Shown: in pieces, positions 17,358-27,132 of the stretch
How the letters are laid out: every line of letters begins with the position of its first letter
Numbering within the stretch: position 1 is the stretch's first letter
The notes under the pieces: generated by a model
The model's input: only the letters and a program-made list of their open reading frames with translations
The model's database searches: none
What the model was told of the DNA's origin: nothing
NCBI GenBank assembly: GCA_965206395.1
Contig: CBDBJK010000034.1
Coordinates: 124,001-188,000 of the forward strand
From: CBDBJK01 sp965206395
GTDB lineage: Bacteria; Chloroflexota; Dehalococcoidia; Lucifugimonadales; CATOSD01
Length of the DNA stretch: 64,000 nt
Direction: 5' to 3'
Program-made: the position numbers and the translations under genes

Positions 17358-19364
17358 TTGCCAAACTCAAAGCTCGATGACCTCAACATCAACACGATGC
17401 GCCTCCTGGCCGTGGACGCCGTGCAGCAGGCCAACAACGGCTATCCTGGCACTCCGATGGGCGCGGCTTCAATGGCATACGTGTTATGGGACCGCTTCCT
17501 GAAGCACAACCCGGACGACCCAAGCTGGCCTGACCGCGACCGCTTCATCCTCTCTCCGGGACACGCCTCCGCTATGCTTTACGCACTGCTCCACTTGACC
17601 GGATACGATCTGCCGCTTGAAGAATTGAAGCGATTCAGGCAGTGGGGGAGCAAGACTCCAGGCCATCCTGAGTACGGTGTCACGCCAGGAGTTGAGGTCA
17701 TGACAGGGCCGCTGGGTCAAGGTTTCGCGAACGGGGTTGGCATGGCTATTGCCGAGCGATGGCTTGCCGACCACTACAATCGCCCGGATCACAAGATTGT
17801 CGACCATAGGGTATATGGCATCGTATCCGATGGTGACTTGCAAGAGGGCATTGCATCCGAGGCGGCTTCACTTGCGGGAACCCTGCGACTTGGCAACATT
17901 ATCTACCTCTACGATGACAACGACATCTCAATCGAGGGCAACACCGACATCGCCTTCGCCGAAAATGTCGCCCAGCGATTTCAGGCTTACAACTGGCACG
18001 TCGTCGGCCCCATAGATGGCATGGACGTGGACAGCGTGGATTCTGCCATACGGCTGGCGCAGGCCGAAACAGGCCGCCCCAGCCTGATAATCTGCCGCAC
18101 CATAATCGGCTTCGGCAGTCCCAACAAGGCGGGCACTGCCTCGGCTCACGGGGAGCCGCTGGGCGAGGACGAGGTGCGCTTGACGAAGGAGCGCCTGCAT
18201 TGGCCCTTCACTGAGCCGTTTGCGATTCCTGAAGATGTACTGAAACATTTTCGAATGGCGAAGGAGCGGGGCAAAAGTCTGCAAACGGAATGGCAAAGTG
18301 AGTGGGAAACATATCAACAGGCCTACTCCACTGAAGCCGCTCAGATGGAGGAAGCGCTACGAGGAGATTTGCCGCAAGGCTGGGCTGATGATCTTGATGA
18401 GATATTCAACAGCTCTGACAAGCCTTTAGCCACGCGAGAGGCTTCGGGACAGGTGATGAACGCCATCGTGGATCGCGTCCACTCCTTCATGGGCGGCTCG
18501 GCAGACCTGGCGCCATCCACCAAGACTCTCATCAAAGACCATGGTCACTACGGCTTCGAGGAAGACTGCGGCCACAATCTCCACTTCGGTGTCCGAGAGC
18601 ACGCGATGGGGGCTATCGCAAATGGGATGGCGTTACACGGCGGCACGATACCCTACACGGCCACGTTCTTGATATTCTCTGACTACATGCGCCCGTCTAT
18701 GAGGTTGGCTGCGCTCATGGAGCAGCGAGTCATCTTCATTTTCACCCACGACTCGATTGGACTGGGACAGGATGGGCCAACACATCAGCCCATCGAGCAA
18801 CTTCTGAGCCTTCGCGCAATCCCTGGCCTCACGGTGATTCGGCCCGCCGACGCCACCGAGACCGTGGAGGCCTGGAAAACAGCGATAGAGCATCGGAACG
18901 GCCCCACTGTTCTTGCTTTCAGCCGCCAGAACCTACCAATCCTGGACCGCGCCGAATATCCTTCTGTGAGCGGCCTCCGAAAGGGCGGTTATGCACTCTG
19001 GGAGGCGTCGGATAAGCCAGAGGTTATTCTAATTGGCACCGGCTCCGAGGTTCACATCGCGCTTGAGGCGGGAAAGGCCCTGAAAGAAAAAGGAATCGCC
19101 GCCCGCGTGGTTTCGATGCCCTCCTGGGAACTGTTCGACACGCAGTCCGATGAGTATCGCCGCAGCGTCTTACTTCCCGATGTGCGAGCGCGAGTTTCGA
19201 TTGAGGCAGGCACGCCTATGGGATGGGAGAGGTATGTTGGGCTTGAAGGCGTCGCTATCGGCATTCCGCATTTCGGCGCGTCTGCTCCTGCCGGAGTGCT
19301 GTATGAGAAATTCGGCCTTACCGCCGAGCGTGTGATAGAAGAAGCTACAAAACTCGTCCGATGA
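17358..19364 (+). CDS. tkt: Transketolase
   Basis: 668 residues, normal for bacterial transketolase, a thiamine-diphosphate enzyme moving two-carbon units between sugar phosphates. Visible blocks: the N-terminal NTMRLLAVDAVQQANNGYPGTPMG with the substrate His region (SPGHASAMLY), TGPLGQG, the ThDP-binding GDGxxxEG-like motif SDGDLQEG, and the pyrimidine-domain block FVREHAMG-like VREHAMGAIANGMALHG. The start is a TTG eight bases after AGGAGA; no closer ATG fits. First gene of the pentose-phosphate operon, with the transaldolase/GPI gene following after 10 bp. Confidence 0.95.
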   Translation: MPNSKLDDLNINTMRLLAVDAVQQANNGYPGTPMGAASMAYVLWDRFLKHNPDDPSWPDRDRFILSPGHASAMLYALLHLTGYDLPLEELKRFRQWGSKTPGHPEYGVTPGVEVMTGPLGQGFANGVGMAIAERWLADHYNRPDHKIVDHRVYGIVSDGDLQEGIASEAASLAGTLRLGNIIYLYDDNDISIEGNTDIAFAENVAQRFQAYNWHVVGPIDGMDVDSVDSAIRLAQAETGRPSLIICRTIIGFGSPNKAGTASAHGEPLGEDEVRLTKERLHWPFTEPFAIPEDVLKHFRMAKERGKSLQTEWQSEWETYQQAYSTEAAQMEEALRGDLPQGWADDLDEIFNSSDKPLATREASGQVMNAIVDRVHSFMGGSADLAPSTKTLIKDHGHYGFEEDCGHNLHFGVREHAMGAIANGMALHGGTIPYTATFLIFSDYMRPSMRLAALMEQRVIFIFTHDSIGLGQDGPTHQPIEQLLSLRAIPGLTVIRPADATETVEAWKTAIEHRNGPTVLAFSRQNLPILDRAEYPSVSGLRKGGYALWEASDKPEVILIGTGSEVHIALEAGKALKEKGIAARVVSMPSWELFDTQSDEYRRSVLLPDVRARVSIEAGTPMGWERYVGLEGVAIGIPHFGASAPAGVLYEKFGLTAERVIEEATKLVR

Positions 19365-19374
19365 GGTTTTCAAG

Positions 19375-22116
19375 ATGAACAATCCTCTCCAACAGGTCAA
19401 TGCTCTGGGCCAGTCTGTTTGGTATGACAACATACGCAGAGGTCATATCAAGTCGGGCGAGCTTCAGAGGCTAATCGATTCAGGCATCACCGGCCTGACC
19501 TCCAACCCCACGATTTTCGAGAAGGCCATCGCGGGAAGCACTGACTATGATGATGCCCTCCTCACCCTGGTTGCAGACAGAAAGAGCGCGAGCGACATAT
19601 TTGAGTCGCTTGCCACGCAGGATATCCGTGACGCCGCAGACCTGATGCGCTCGATATATGAGCAGGTAGATGGTGCGGATGGCTTCGCGTCTTTCGAGGT
19701 AAGCCCACACCTTGCCCATGACACAGAGGGTACCATTTCTGAAGGGAGGCGGCTGTTTGCGCTACTGGACAGGCCCAATGTGATGATAAAAGTGCCAGCG
19801 ACGCCCGAAGGCGTTCCAGCGGTGCGCCAGTTGATCAGCGAGGGAATCAACGTCAACGTCACGCTAATCTTCTCACTGGAAGCGTACGATCAGGTCAGAG
19901 AGGCATATATCGGCGGCCTTGAGGAATTGGCGGCGTCTGGCGGCGACGTAAGCCGGGTGGCGTCGGTGGCGTCCTTTTTCGTCAGCCGCGTGGACAGCGC
20001 TGTTGACGCCCTTTTGGACGAGCGCAGTCGAGCCGGAAGTGAAGACCTGGAAGACCTTGTGAGCAAGGCAGCCATAGCCAACGCAAAACTAGCATATCGA
20101 GATTTCCAAAACGTGTTCGGCAACGACAGATTCGCCGCGTTGCGAGCAAGAGGGGCAAAAGTCCAACGTCCTCTGTGGGCCAGCACTAGCACCAAGAACC
20201 CTGCGCTCAGCGATGTGTTGTATGTGGAATCGCTCATTGGCCGCGATACGGTAAACACGGTGCCCGAAGCGACTCTCACCGCGTTTCTAGAGCACGGCAA
20301 CGCTGCCGAAACCCTTGAGCAAGACCTGGGCGACGCCGAGCAGACAATTGAATCCCTGCGAGACGCGGGCGTTAGCATGGAGCAGGTCACGGCCAAGCTG
20401 CTGGCGGATGGCGTCAAGTCCTTTGCGGACTCCTTCGACAAGCTGATCGAAAACATTGAGGAGAAGACCTCACGACTGCTGGCATCGCAGCATGCCCATC
20501 CAACGACTGAGTTGGGCGGATACCTGTCAGAGGTCGAGGCGACGCTGGAAGATCTTGAAAAGCGCGATGTAGTCGGGCGCATATGGCGCAGGGACCATAC
20601 CGTCTGGAAGCCAGAGCCTGAAGAGATCACAAACCGGCTTGGATGGCTCACGGTCACAGACGCGATGTGCGAACACGTAGAAGAGCTAGATGCCTTTTCC
20701 AAGGAGGTGCGTGACGCCGGCTTCCGACACGTCGTGTTGCTCGGCATGGGCGGCAGCAGCCTTGGGCCGGAAGTCCTGCGTCAGACCTTTGGCTCCATCG
20801 ACGGCTATCCAGAGCTTTTCGTGCTTGATTCTACAGTGCCAGGCTGGGTGCAATCGGTGACAGACGCCATCGACCCTGCTCACACTCTGTTTCTCGTCCC
20901 CTCCAAGTCCGGGTCTACGGTGGAGCCTAACACCTTCTATCGATATTTCAGGAGCCTGGTAGATAGCGCGGTCGGACAGGAGCGCGCAGGGCAGAATTTC
21001 GTCGCCATCACCGACCCCGGTTCGTCTTTAGAAACCCTGGGGCATGAGCATGGATTCCGACGAGTGTTCAAGAACCCGCCGGACATCGGGGGCCGATACT
21101 CTGTGCAATCATACTTCGGCCTCGTGCCTGCGGCCCTCATGGGGGTAGACATTACGCTTTTGTTGGACAGAGTCGATTCGATGCGCGAGGGCTGTGCTTC
21201 ATTCGTGCCGGTGCATGACAATCCAGGCGCCTGGTTGGGAACTATCATTGGCACTCTGAGCCTGAAAGGACGCGACAAGCTGACGCTAATAACGTCGCCG
21301 TCCATCGGCAGCTTCGGCCTCTGGGTTGAGCAACTAATAGCGGAGAGCACAGGAAAAGAGGGTAGGGGAATTGTGCCTGTCGCTGGCGAGCCTGTATTAG
21401 CCCCTGAGAGCTATGGTGAAGACCGACTTTTCATTTACCTACGCGTCGATGGCGACGACAATGCACAGAATGATGCGGCTACTGAGAATCTGGCGTCCTC
21501 AGGGCATCCGGTAGTGAGACTCGACTTGAGGGACAGGTACGACCTGGGCGGAGAGTTTTTCCGCTGGGAGTTTGCCACCGCCGTGGCAGGGGCTATTCTA
21601 GGCATTCAGCCGTTCGACCAGCCTAACGTTCAGCAGGCCAAAGACCTCACGACACAGGCGCTCAAGGAATTCCAGACCTCAGGCAAAGCGCCGACAGCAG
21701 AGGCGACGGATACCTTCGCGGAGCTTCTTTCCAAGGCGAAGGCCGGCGATTACCTGGCGATAATGGCCTACATGCAACACTCGCCTGAAACAGATGAAGC
21801 TCTCGATAGCCTTCGCCGCACAGTCATGGAGCGATACCACATCGCCACGACTGTGGGATACGGGCCGCGCTTTCTTCACTCGACAGGCCAGCTACACAAA
21901 GGCGGGCCGGACTCCGGCCTGTTCCTTCAGCTCACCGCTGCTCATCAAGACGATATCGGAATCCCTGAGGAGTCATATACTTTCGGCATTCTGGCAGACG
22001 CTCAAGCCGAAGGAGACTTGATGGCGTTGCAGACCATCGGCAGGCGTGCCGCGAAAGTTCGACTTGAGTCTGATACAGCGGACGCTATCAAGAAACTGGT
22101 TGCCGAGATAGGCTGA
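19375..22116 (+). CDS. Bifunctional transaldolase / glucose-6-phosphate isomerase
   Basis: 913 residues, a fusion of two enzymes. Residues 1-~365 are transaldolase: LTSNPTIFEKA at 41-51 and the Schiff-base lysine K139 in VMIKVPATPEG. Residues ~380-913 are glucose-6-phosphate isomerase: LGMGGSSLGPEVL at 456-468, the VPSKSGSTVEPNTFYRYF phosphate loop and IGGRYSVQSYFGLVPAAL. Such Tal-Pgi fusions are known in scattered bacteria. Between transketolase and the oxidative branch, it links the non-oxidative pathway to glucose-6-phosphate, so carbon can be recycled through zwf. Confidence 0.93.
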   Translation: MNNPLQQVNALGQSVWYDNIRRGHIKSGELQRLIDSGITGLTSNPTIFEKAIAGSTDYDDALLTLVADRKSASDIFESLATQDIRDAADLMRSIYEQVDGADGFASFEVSPHLAHDTEGTISEGRRLFALLDRPNVMIKVPATPEGVPAVRQLISEGINVNVTLIFSLEAYDQVREAYIGGLEELAASGGDVSRVASVASFFVSRVDSAVDALLDERSRAGSEDLEDLVSKAAIANAKLAYRDFQNVFGNDRFAALRARGAKVQRPLWASTSTKNPALSDVLYVESLIGRDTVNTVPEATLTAFLEHGNAAETLEQDLGDAEQTIESLRDAGVSMEQVTAKLLADGVKSFADSFDKLIENIEEKTSRLLASQHAHPTTELGGYLSEVEATLEDLEKRDVVGRIWRRDHTVWKPEPEEITNRLGWLTVTDAMCEHVEELDAFSKEVRDAGFRHVVLLGMGGSSLGPEVLRQTFGSIDGYPELFVLDSTVPGWVQSVTDAIDPAHTLFLVPSKSGSTVEPNTFYRYFRSLVDSAVGQERAGQNFVAITDPGSSLETLGHEHGFRRVFKNPPDIGGRYSVQSYFGLVPAALMGVDITLLLDRVDSMREGCASFVPVHDNPGAWLGTIIGTLSLKGRDKLTLITSPSIGSFGLWVEQLIAESTGKEGRGIVPVAGEPVLAPESYGEDRLFIYLRVDGDDNAQNDAATENLASSGHPVVRLDLRDRYDLGGEFFRWEFATAVAGAILGIQPFDQPNVQQAKDLTTQALKEFQTSGKAPTAEATDTFAELLSKAKAGDYLAIMAYMQHSPETDEALDSLRRTVMERYHIATTVGYGPRFLHSTGQLHKGGPDSGLFLQLTAAHQDDIGIPEESYTFGILADAQAEGDLMALQTIGRRAAKVRLESDTADAIKKLVAEIG

Positions 22117-22169
22117 CCAGCTTCGTCGCCAGCCTGATTATCGAACCAGGTAGCAATGCGAGGTCACAC

Positions 22170-22919
22170 GTGATAAGAGCCATCATATTCGACCTGGACG
22201 GGACCCTTGTGCAGTCCGAAAAGCTGAAGGCGCAATCTTACGCCATCGCCATCGAGCGATTGCGCGGACTGGATGGTCCTGAGCTTGCGGCGGTCGAGGC
22301 ATACCGAGAAATAGTGGGTGCATCAAGAGACGTTGCTTCCCGCCACATCATGGAGAGCCTTGACCTTGAAGCGGAATTAAGACCGTTGATGAGCCAGTAC
22401 AACGCGACAGAACCCTGGGAGGCGCTGTCGGTCATCCGTAAGGAGATTTACGATGGCATGGTCGAAGACCCGCAAGTAATCAGGGACAACCAGTGGCCCC
22501 ACACAGTCGGCCTGCTGCGGGTCGCAAGGGAAGCCTATTGCAAGACCGCTCTGGCAACGATGTCATACCGCGTCGAAGCTCTTCACGTGCTGAGGTCGCT
22601 GGACGTTGAGCAGTCGCTTGATGTGGTGCTCACACGTGAAGACGTGGTCAGTCCCAAACCCGAACCTGAAATTTATCGCCTTGCGGCGCAGAAGCTCGAT
22701 GTGCCTCCACAGGAGTGCCTTGTGCTTGAGGACTCGCCGAACGGCGTGCGCGCGGGAGTTGCCGCCGGAGCGAACGTAATCGCTGTCGCCACACCATTTA
22801 CAATCGCTGGGCTTCATTCGAGCGAGGCGCTTGAACATGCCTGGGTCGTTCACGACCCGGATAAACTGCTCGACGTGGTGCGCGAGCGAATTGACGAGAA
22901 CAACAAGACCGCGCACTAG
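22170..22919 (+). CDS. HAD-family hydrolase (beta-phosphoglucomutase-like subgroup)
   Basis: 249 residues with the four HAD motifs: DLDGT near the N-terminus (nucleophile Asp in IIFDLDGTLVQSE), the Ser/Thr motif II region (ALATMSYR), Lys in SPKPEPEIY, and LVLEDSPNGVRAG with the acidic motif IV. An alpha-helical cap (about 15-90) places it in subclass I. The start is GTG at 22170. It is set inside the pentose-phosphate operon, so a sugar phosphate is the likely substrate, but it is not a 6-phosphogluconolactonase by sequence; that step has no gene in this operon. Confidence 0.85.
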   Translation: MIRAIIFDLDGTLVQSEKLKAQSYAIAIERLRGLDGPELAAVEAYREIVGASRDVASRHIMESLDLEAELRPLMSQYNATEPWEALSVIRKEIYDGMVEDPQVIRDNQWPHTVGLLRVAREAYCKTALATMSYRVEALHVLRSLDVEQSLDVVLTREDVVSPKPEPEIYRLAAQKLDVPPQECLVLEDSPNGVRAGVAAGANVIAVATPFTIAGLHSSEALEHAWVVHDPDKLLDVVRERIDENNKTAH

Positions 22920-22954
22920 CTCAATCCATTAACAACACTCTGAGAGGTCTCAAT

Positions 22955-23863
22955 ATGGAAATAGGCATGATTGGACTAGGGCGAATGGGCGGGAATATGG
23001 CGCAGCGCCTGCTGAAAGGCGGCCACCGTGTCGTGGCTTACGACCCTAACGAAGACGCGGTTAAGGCGGCAGAGCACAATGGCGCAACGGGCGCAAGCTC
23101 CATCGCTGATCTGGTCTCGAAGCTGTCCGCGCCACGTGCGGCCTGGGTCATGGTACCCTCGGGGGAGCCAACGGAGAGCACAATCAACACGGTTGCGGAT
23201 GCCATGTCTCCGGGGGACGTTATCATAGATGGCGGCAACTCCAACTACAAGGACAGCGTTCGCCGCGCCGACGCCCTCAAGGGCAAAGGCATATCGTTTC
23301 TGGACGCAGGCACTAGCGGCGGCATATGGGGACTCACCGAAGGTTACAGCATGATGGTCGGCGGAGATACCGAAGCTTTTCAAAAGATCAAGCCGATTAT
23401 CCAGACCCTAGCCCCCGGCGAGGACTTTGGGTACGGTCACGTTGGGCCTGCCGGTGCGGGGCATTTCGTGAAGATGGTGCACAACGGCATCGAATATGGC
23501 ATGATGCAGGCGTTCGCCGAAGGCTTCGAGCTTATGGAGGCGAAGAAAGAGTTCAACCTTGATATGGCTCAGATAGCCGAAATGTGGCGCTATGGAAGTG
23601 TGGTTCGCTCATGGCTGCTTGACCTGACGGCGGCGGCGCTGAAGGAAGACGAGAAATTGGAAGGTCTGCAAGCCTATGTCGAAGACTCAGGCGAGGGCCG
23701 ATGGACTGTGCAGGAGGCCATCGAACTGGCTGTTCCGGTTCCGGTTATTTCTGCCTCTCTCCAGGCTCGCTTCCGGTCGCGTCAGGAGGAGCCGTTTGGA
23801 CTCAAGCTGCTGGCCGCCATGCGTAATCAATTCGGCGGCCACGCTGTAAAGAAGGCGGAGTGA
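22955..23863 (+). CDS. gnd: 6-phosphogluconate dehydrogenase (decarboxylating), short type
   Basis: 302 residues, the compact form found in many bacteria rather than the ~470-residue E. coli form. N-terminal GLGRMGGNM (7-15) binds the dinucleotide. GGNSNYKDSVRRA, GTSGGIWGLTEGYSMMVGG and the catalytic-Lys block GAGHFVKMVHNGIEYGMMQA are intact. It oxidises and decarboxylates 6-phosphogluconate to ribulose 5-phosphate. AGAGGT precedes the ATG. The stop overlaps the zwf start, so translation of the two is likely coupled. Confidence 0.93.
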   Translation: MEIGMIGLGRMGGNMAQRLLKGGHRVVAYDPNEDAVKAAEHNGATGASSIADLVSKLSAPRAAWVMVPSGEPTESTINTVADAMSPGDVIIDGGNSNYKDSVRRADALKGKGISFLDAGTSGGIWGLTEGYSMMVGGDTEAFQKIKPIIQTLAPGEDFGYGHVGPAGAGHFVKMVHNGIEYGMMQAFAEGFELMEAKKEFNLDMAQIAEMWRYGSVVRSWLLDLTAAALKEDEKLEGLQAYVEDSGEGRWTVQEAIELAVPVPVISASLQARFRSRQEEPFGLKLLAAMRNQFGGHAVKKAE

Positions 23864-25332
23864 TGCCACAGGAGAACAACGCCATTGTTATCATAGGCGC
23901 GAGCGGAGACCTCACGCAGAGGAAGCTGGTTCCCGCGCTGTTCAACCTGGCTTGCAAGCAGAGACTGCCGGAAGGCCTGCGAATCGTTGGCTCTGCTCGC
24001 TCCGAGTATTCCGACGACCAGTTCAGGGAGTTAATGTGGGAAGGCGTGCGCGAGTTTGGCGAGCCAGGGGCGCAGCGAAACGAATGGGAGTTATTCGCCA
24101 AAAATCTGTTCTACGTACAGGGCAACCTCGGCAATCCGGACGATTTTAGGAGCATTGAAGAACGCCTTCAAGAGCTTGAGGGAGGTGGTGGACGACCAAC
24201 AAACCGTCTATTCTACCTGTCTGTTGCCCCGCAGCTTTACGAGACGGCTACCAAGACCCTTGGAGCCTCTGGCCTTGCGTCCGAGGAGAATGGCTGGCGT
24301 CGGGTTGTAATCGAAAAGCCCTTCGGACGTGACCTTAATTCCGCTCGTGCTCTCAACGATATGGTTGATGAGGTTTTTAGTGAACGTCAAGTATATCGAA
24401 TCGACCATTACCTTGGCAAAGAGACCGTGCAAAACATTCTGGTCTTTCGCTTTGCAAACGCCATCTTCGAACCGATCTGGAATCGGAACTACATCGACAA
24501 CGTTCAGATTAGCGTCGCGGAAGAGGTGCTTGTGGGAGACAGGGGCGGTTATTACGACGAGTCAGGCGTAGTGCGCGACATGCTGCAGAACCATCTTCTC
24601 CAACTGCTAACGCTGGTGGCGTTGGAGCCTCCCAACGTGGCGGACTCCGAATCCTTGCGCAATAAGAAGGTTGAAGTTCTTCAGGCCATCCGGCGGTGGT
24701 CGCCTGAACAGGCGCTGGAACACGCGGTTCGCGGCCAGTACAATGGCTATTTGAAAGAAAAGGGAGTGCCCTCGGACTCAATTACACCGACTTTTGCTGC
24801 CCTCCGCCTGTACGTGGACAACTGGCGCTGGCAAGGAGTGCCGTTTTATCTTCGCACAGGCAAGGCGATGGCTGAGAAGACCTCAGAGATCGTCATCCAA
24901 TTCCAGAATCCACCGCACATGATGTTTTCGTCAGACCCCACAAAGCACATCCCTCCAAATTTGTTGGGCCTTTGCCTTCAACCCGATGAGGGGTTGCATC
25001 TGAGATTTCAAGTGAAAGTCCCCGATCAGGGCATGGCAATGGAGTCTACGGACATGGAGTTTCACTACGAGTCTGCCTTCGAAGATCAGTCAATCCCTGA
25101 AGCCTACGAGCGGTTGTTGGAGGATGCTCTAAATGGGGATGCTAGCCTCTTCATACGGAACGACCACATAGAGGAGGCATGGAAGATTGCGGATCCCCTG
25201 TTGAATGCATGGGAAGACCCGAAAGCGTCGTTGTTGCACAAGTATGCGCCCGGCTCTTGGGGGCCAAAAGCGGCTGACGAGTTGCTGGCTCAAGATGGAC
25301 GTTCCTGGCAGCAGGTCTGCGGTTCGCACTAA
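23863..25332 (+). CDS. zwf: Glucose-6-phosphate 1-dehydrogenase
   Basis: 489 residues, normal length. The nucleotide-binding GASGDLTQRKLVPALF is at the N-terminus and the substrate-binding IDHYLGKETVQN is intact, as is the EKPFGRDL segment. It catalyses the first oxidative step from glucose 6-phosphate. ATG 23863 overlaps the gnd stop (TGATG) and follows GGCGGAG; a GTG directly before it is an alternative start. Last gene of the operon; the next gene lies 112 bp away with its own ribosome site. Confidence 0.95.
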   Translation: MPQENNAIVIIGASGDLTQRKLVPALFNLACKQRLPEGLRIVGSARSEYSDDQFRELMWEGVREFGEPGAQRNEWELFAKNLFYVQGNLGNPDDFRSIEERLQELEGGGGRPTNRLFYLSVAPQLYETATKTLGASGLASEENGWRRVVIEKPFGRDLNSARALNDMVDEVFSERQVYRIDHYLGKETVQNILVFRFANAIFEPIWNRNYIDNVQISVAEEVLVGDRGGYYDESGVVRDMLQNHLLQLLTLVALEPPNVADSESLRNKKVEVLQAIRRWSPEQALEHAVRGQYNGYLKEKGVPSDSITPTFAALRLYVDNWRWQGVPFYLRTGKAMAEKTSEIVIQFQNPPHMMFSSDPTKHIPPNLLGLCLQPDEGLHLRFQVKVPDQGMAMESTDMEFHYESAFEDQSIPEAYERLLEDALNGDASLFIRNDHIEEAWKIADPLLNAWEDPKASLLHKYAPGSWGPKAADELLAQDGRSWQQVCGSH

Positions 25333-25444
25333 AGAAATGTTTGTAACTTCTCCGGGGCAGTCTCTTTCTTGCGTCTCTAGCACCTGATTGGCGATTGCAC
25401 TCATCAAATATGCGAAGGCCGATCAAACGACAGGATGACGCGAA

Positions 25445-26755
25445 ATGAACAAAAAGCTAAAGTTTGTCTTACCCGCAGTTGCTATGGGGATTCTGACCCT
25501 GGCAGCGTGCACAGCGTCCTTGAGCGAAGAGAATGGAGACGAAGCAGCGTCTCCGCCCGCCGCTCAGAGTAGAGTGAGCATCGAAGCTGATCCCACGCGT
25601 ATACCCGAACGCAGTCCTACCCCTACTGCTCAACCGACTGGAGCAACGGAGGAATTCACAAGCAATGGAGCGGTGGAGATAGACGTCGATTACGAGGCTG
25701 CGCTGCGAGACGCCCGCCTGCGCACAAGTGGATGGGATACCGACTTTAGTCTGCACACAATCCCATTCGAGGATATCACGCAAGTCCTCCCTCGCGATGG
25801 AATCCGCGCAATCGACGGTCCGAAGTTCATAACCTCAGAGGAAGCCGAAGCATGGCTTGGCGAAGTAGAACCTGTTATCGCCTTGAAAATCAACGGCGAG
25901 GCCAGGGCTTACCCCCTACAGATACTAACCTGGCACGAAATAGTCAACGATGTGATTGGCGGAGTGCCTGTGGCGGTGACTTTCTGCCCGCTTTGCAACT
26001 CCGCAATCGTTTTCGACAGCAGATCAAACGAGACCGTTCTTAGTTTCGGCGTCTCTGGAAACCTGCGCAACAGTGATTTGATAATGTACGACCGTCAGAC
26101 GCATACCTGGTGGCAGCAATTCACGGGCGAAGGCCTTATTGGCACCTTCGCTGGCGAGAGACTCGATATCCTTCCCGCCGCTATCATCTCGTTTGAAGAT
26201 TTCAGAACTGCAAACCCTGAAGGCGAAGTGCTCTCGCGCGACACCGGCTTCAACCCTCCGTATGGACAAAACCCCTACGCAGGCTATGACCGGGCCGATA
26301 CGCCACCATTTCTTTTTGATGGCGACACAGACGGACGCTTGCTACCGAAGGAGCGGGTGGTCGCCGTCAGCATAGATGACGTTGACGTTGCCTTCCCCTT
26401 GACTATTCTGGAAAATGAGCAGGTAATCAACTACGATGTCAACGGGCAAGACCTGGTGATCTTCTTCACGTCGGGCACAGCTTCGGCGCTGGATGGGTCA
26501 TCAATCAGGTCGTCCCGTGACGTAGGCGCTACCGGAGTATTCGATCCTAGTCTGGACGGGCAGAAGCTTACCTTCCGCGCCGACGGCGACAACATCATGG
26601 ATAACGAAACGGATAGCGTCTGGAACATCCTGGGACAGGCAATCGAGGGGCCGTTGACAGGAAAAGAGCTTACCCGTATCGCGCACGGCGATCATTTCTG
26701 GTTCGCGTGGGCTGTATTCAAGCCGGACACCATAATCTACCAGAGTGCGGGCTAA
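25445..26755 (+). CDS. DUF3179 domain-containing lipoprotein
   Basis: 436 residues. The signal peptide ends in a lipobox with Cys22 (ILTLAAC), followed by a Ser/Pro/Thr-rich linker to about 70. The DUF3179 core shows EARAYPLQILTWHEIVND, the conserved CPLCN at 181-185, SGNLRNSDLIMYDRQTHTWWQQ and the NPYAGYD block. The fold's function is unknown; the two cysteines and histidine suggest a metal or thiol site outside the membrane. It stands alone, and a strong hairpin follows. Confidence 0.9.
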   Translation: MNKKLKFVLPAVAMGILTLAACTASLSEENGDEAASPPAAQSRVSIEADPTRIPERSPTPTAQPTGATEEFTSNGAVEIDVDYEAALRDARLRTSGWDTDFSLHTIPFEDITQVLPRDGIRAIDGPKFITSEEAEAWLGEVEPVIALKINGEARAYPLQILTWHEIVNDVIGGVPVAVTFCPLCNSAIVFDSRSNETVLSFGVSGNLRNSDLIMYDRQTHTWWQQFTGEGLIGTFAGERLDILPAAIISFEDFRTANPEGEVLSRDTGFNPPYGQNPYAGYDRADTPPFLFDGDTDGRLLPKERVVAVSIDDVDVAFPLTILENEQVINYDVNGQDLVIFFTSGTASALDGSSIRSSRDVGATGVFDPSLDGQKLTFRADGDNIMDNETDSVWNILGQAIEGPLTGKELTRIAHGDHFWFAWAVFKPDTIIYQSAG

Positions 26756-26791
26756 CCCCTCAGACAATTCAGGCCAATTGCAGGAAATAGC

Positions 26792-26830
26792 AACGCGCCG
26801 TGAGGATAGTTTGATTCCTCGCGGCGCGTT
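26792..26830 (+). terminator. Strong hairpin terminator after the DUF3179 gene
   Basis: AACGCGCCG (26792-26800) pairs with CGGCGCGTT (26822-26830), and inside it GAGGA pairs with TCCTC. The 14-bp stem has one mismatch and a 9-nt loop, and is followed by CGTTATTCGTT, a weak T-rich tail. Confidence 0.75.
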
Positions 26831-26904
26831 CGTTATTCGTTACTCACGATAGAAAGGACAGGTTCACCGCTTTTATGCGTGAACCGTATGTGGGAACTGA
26901 TGCC

Positions 26905-27132
26905 TCAGTTTCCTATGAATAGCTCTCTGAACAGCAAAACAGCAATTTCGTCGTCTGTCCAGTTCAGTGAACTGCCAATTGCCCAGAACTCTTGAAGGCG
27001 CTGAACTCTGTCTAGCTCCTGGGCGTCGGTAAGTTTACCGCCTTCCAGTATCACACACCTCGCGTAACCCTTTATGACCGGCAGATGATGGAACATTGTT
27101 TCTATGGAGCCTGTCGATGCCGCGCTTGCCAT
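26905..27132 (-). CDS. Small hypothetical protein (75 aa)
   Basis: 75 residues, not recognised. It has a perfect ribosome site (GAGGAGG, five bases before the ATG), which is the main reason to accept it. The C-terminal half (ELDRVQRLQEFWAIGSSLNWTDDEIAVLLFRELF) looks like two amphipathic helices, compatible with a small helical protein. No membrane segment, signal peptide or cysteine pair. It stands alone, convergent with the DUF3179 gene. Confidence 0.6.
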   Translation of the reverse strand: MASAASTGSIETMFHHLPVIKGYARCVILEGGKLTDAQELDRVQRLQEFWAIGSSLNWTDDEIAVLLFRELFIGN

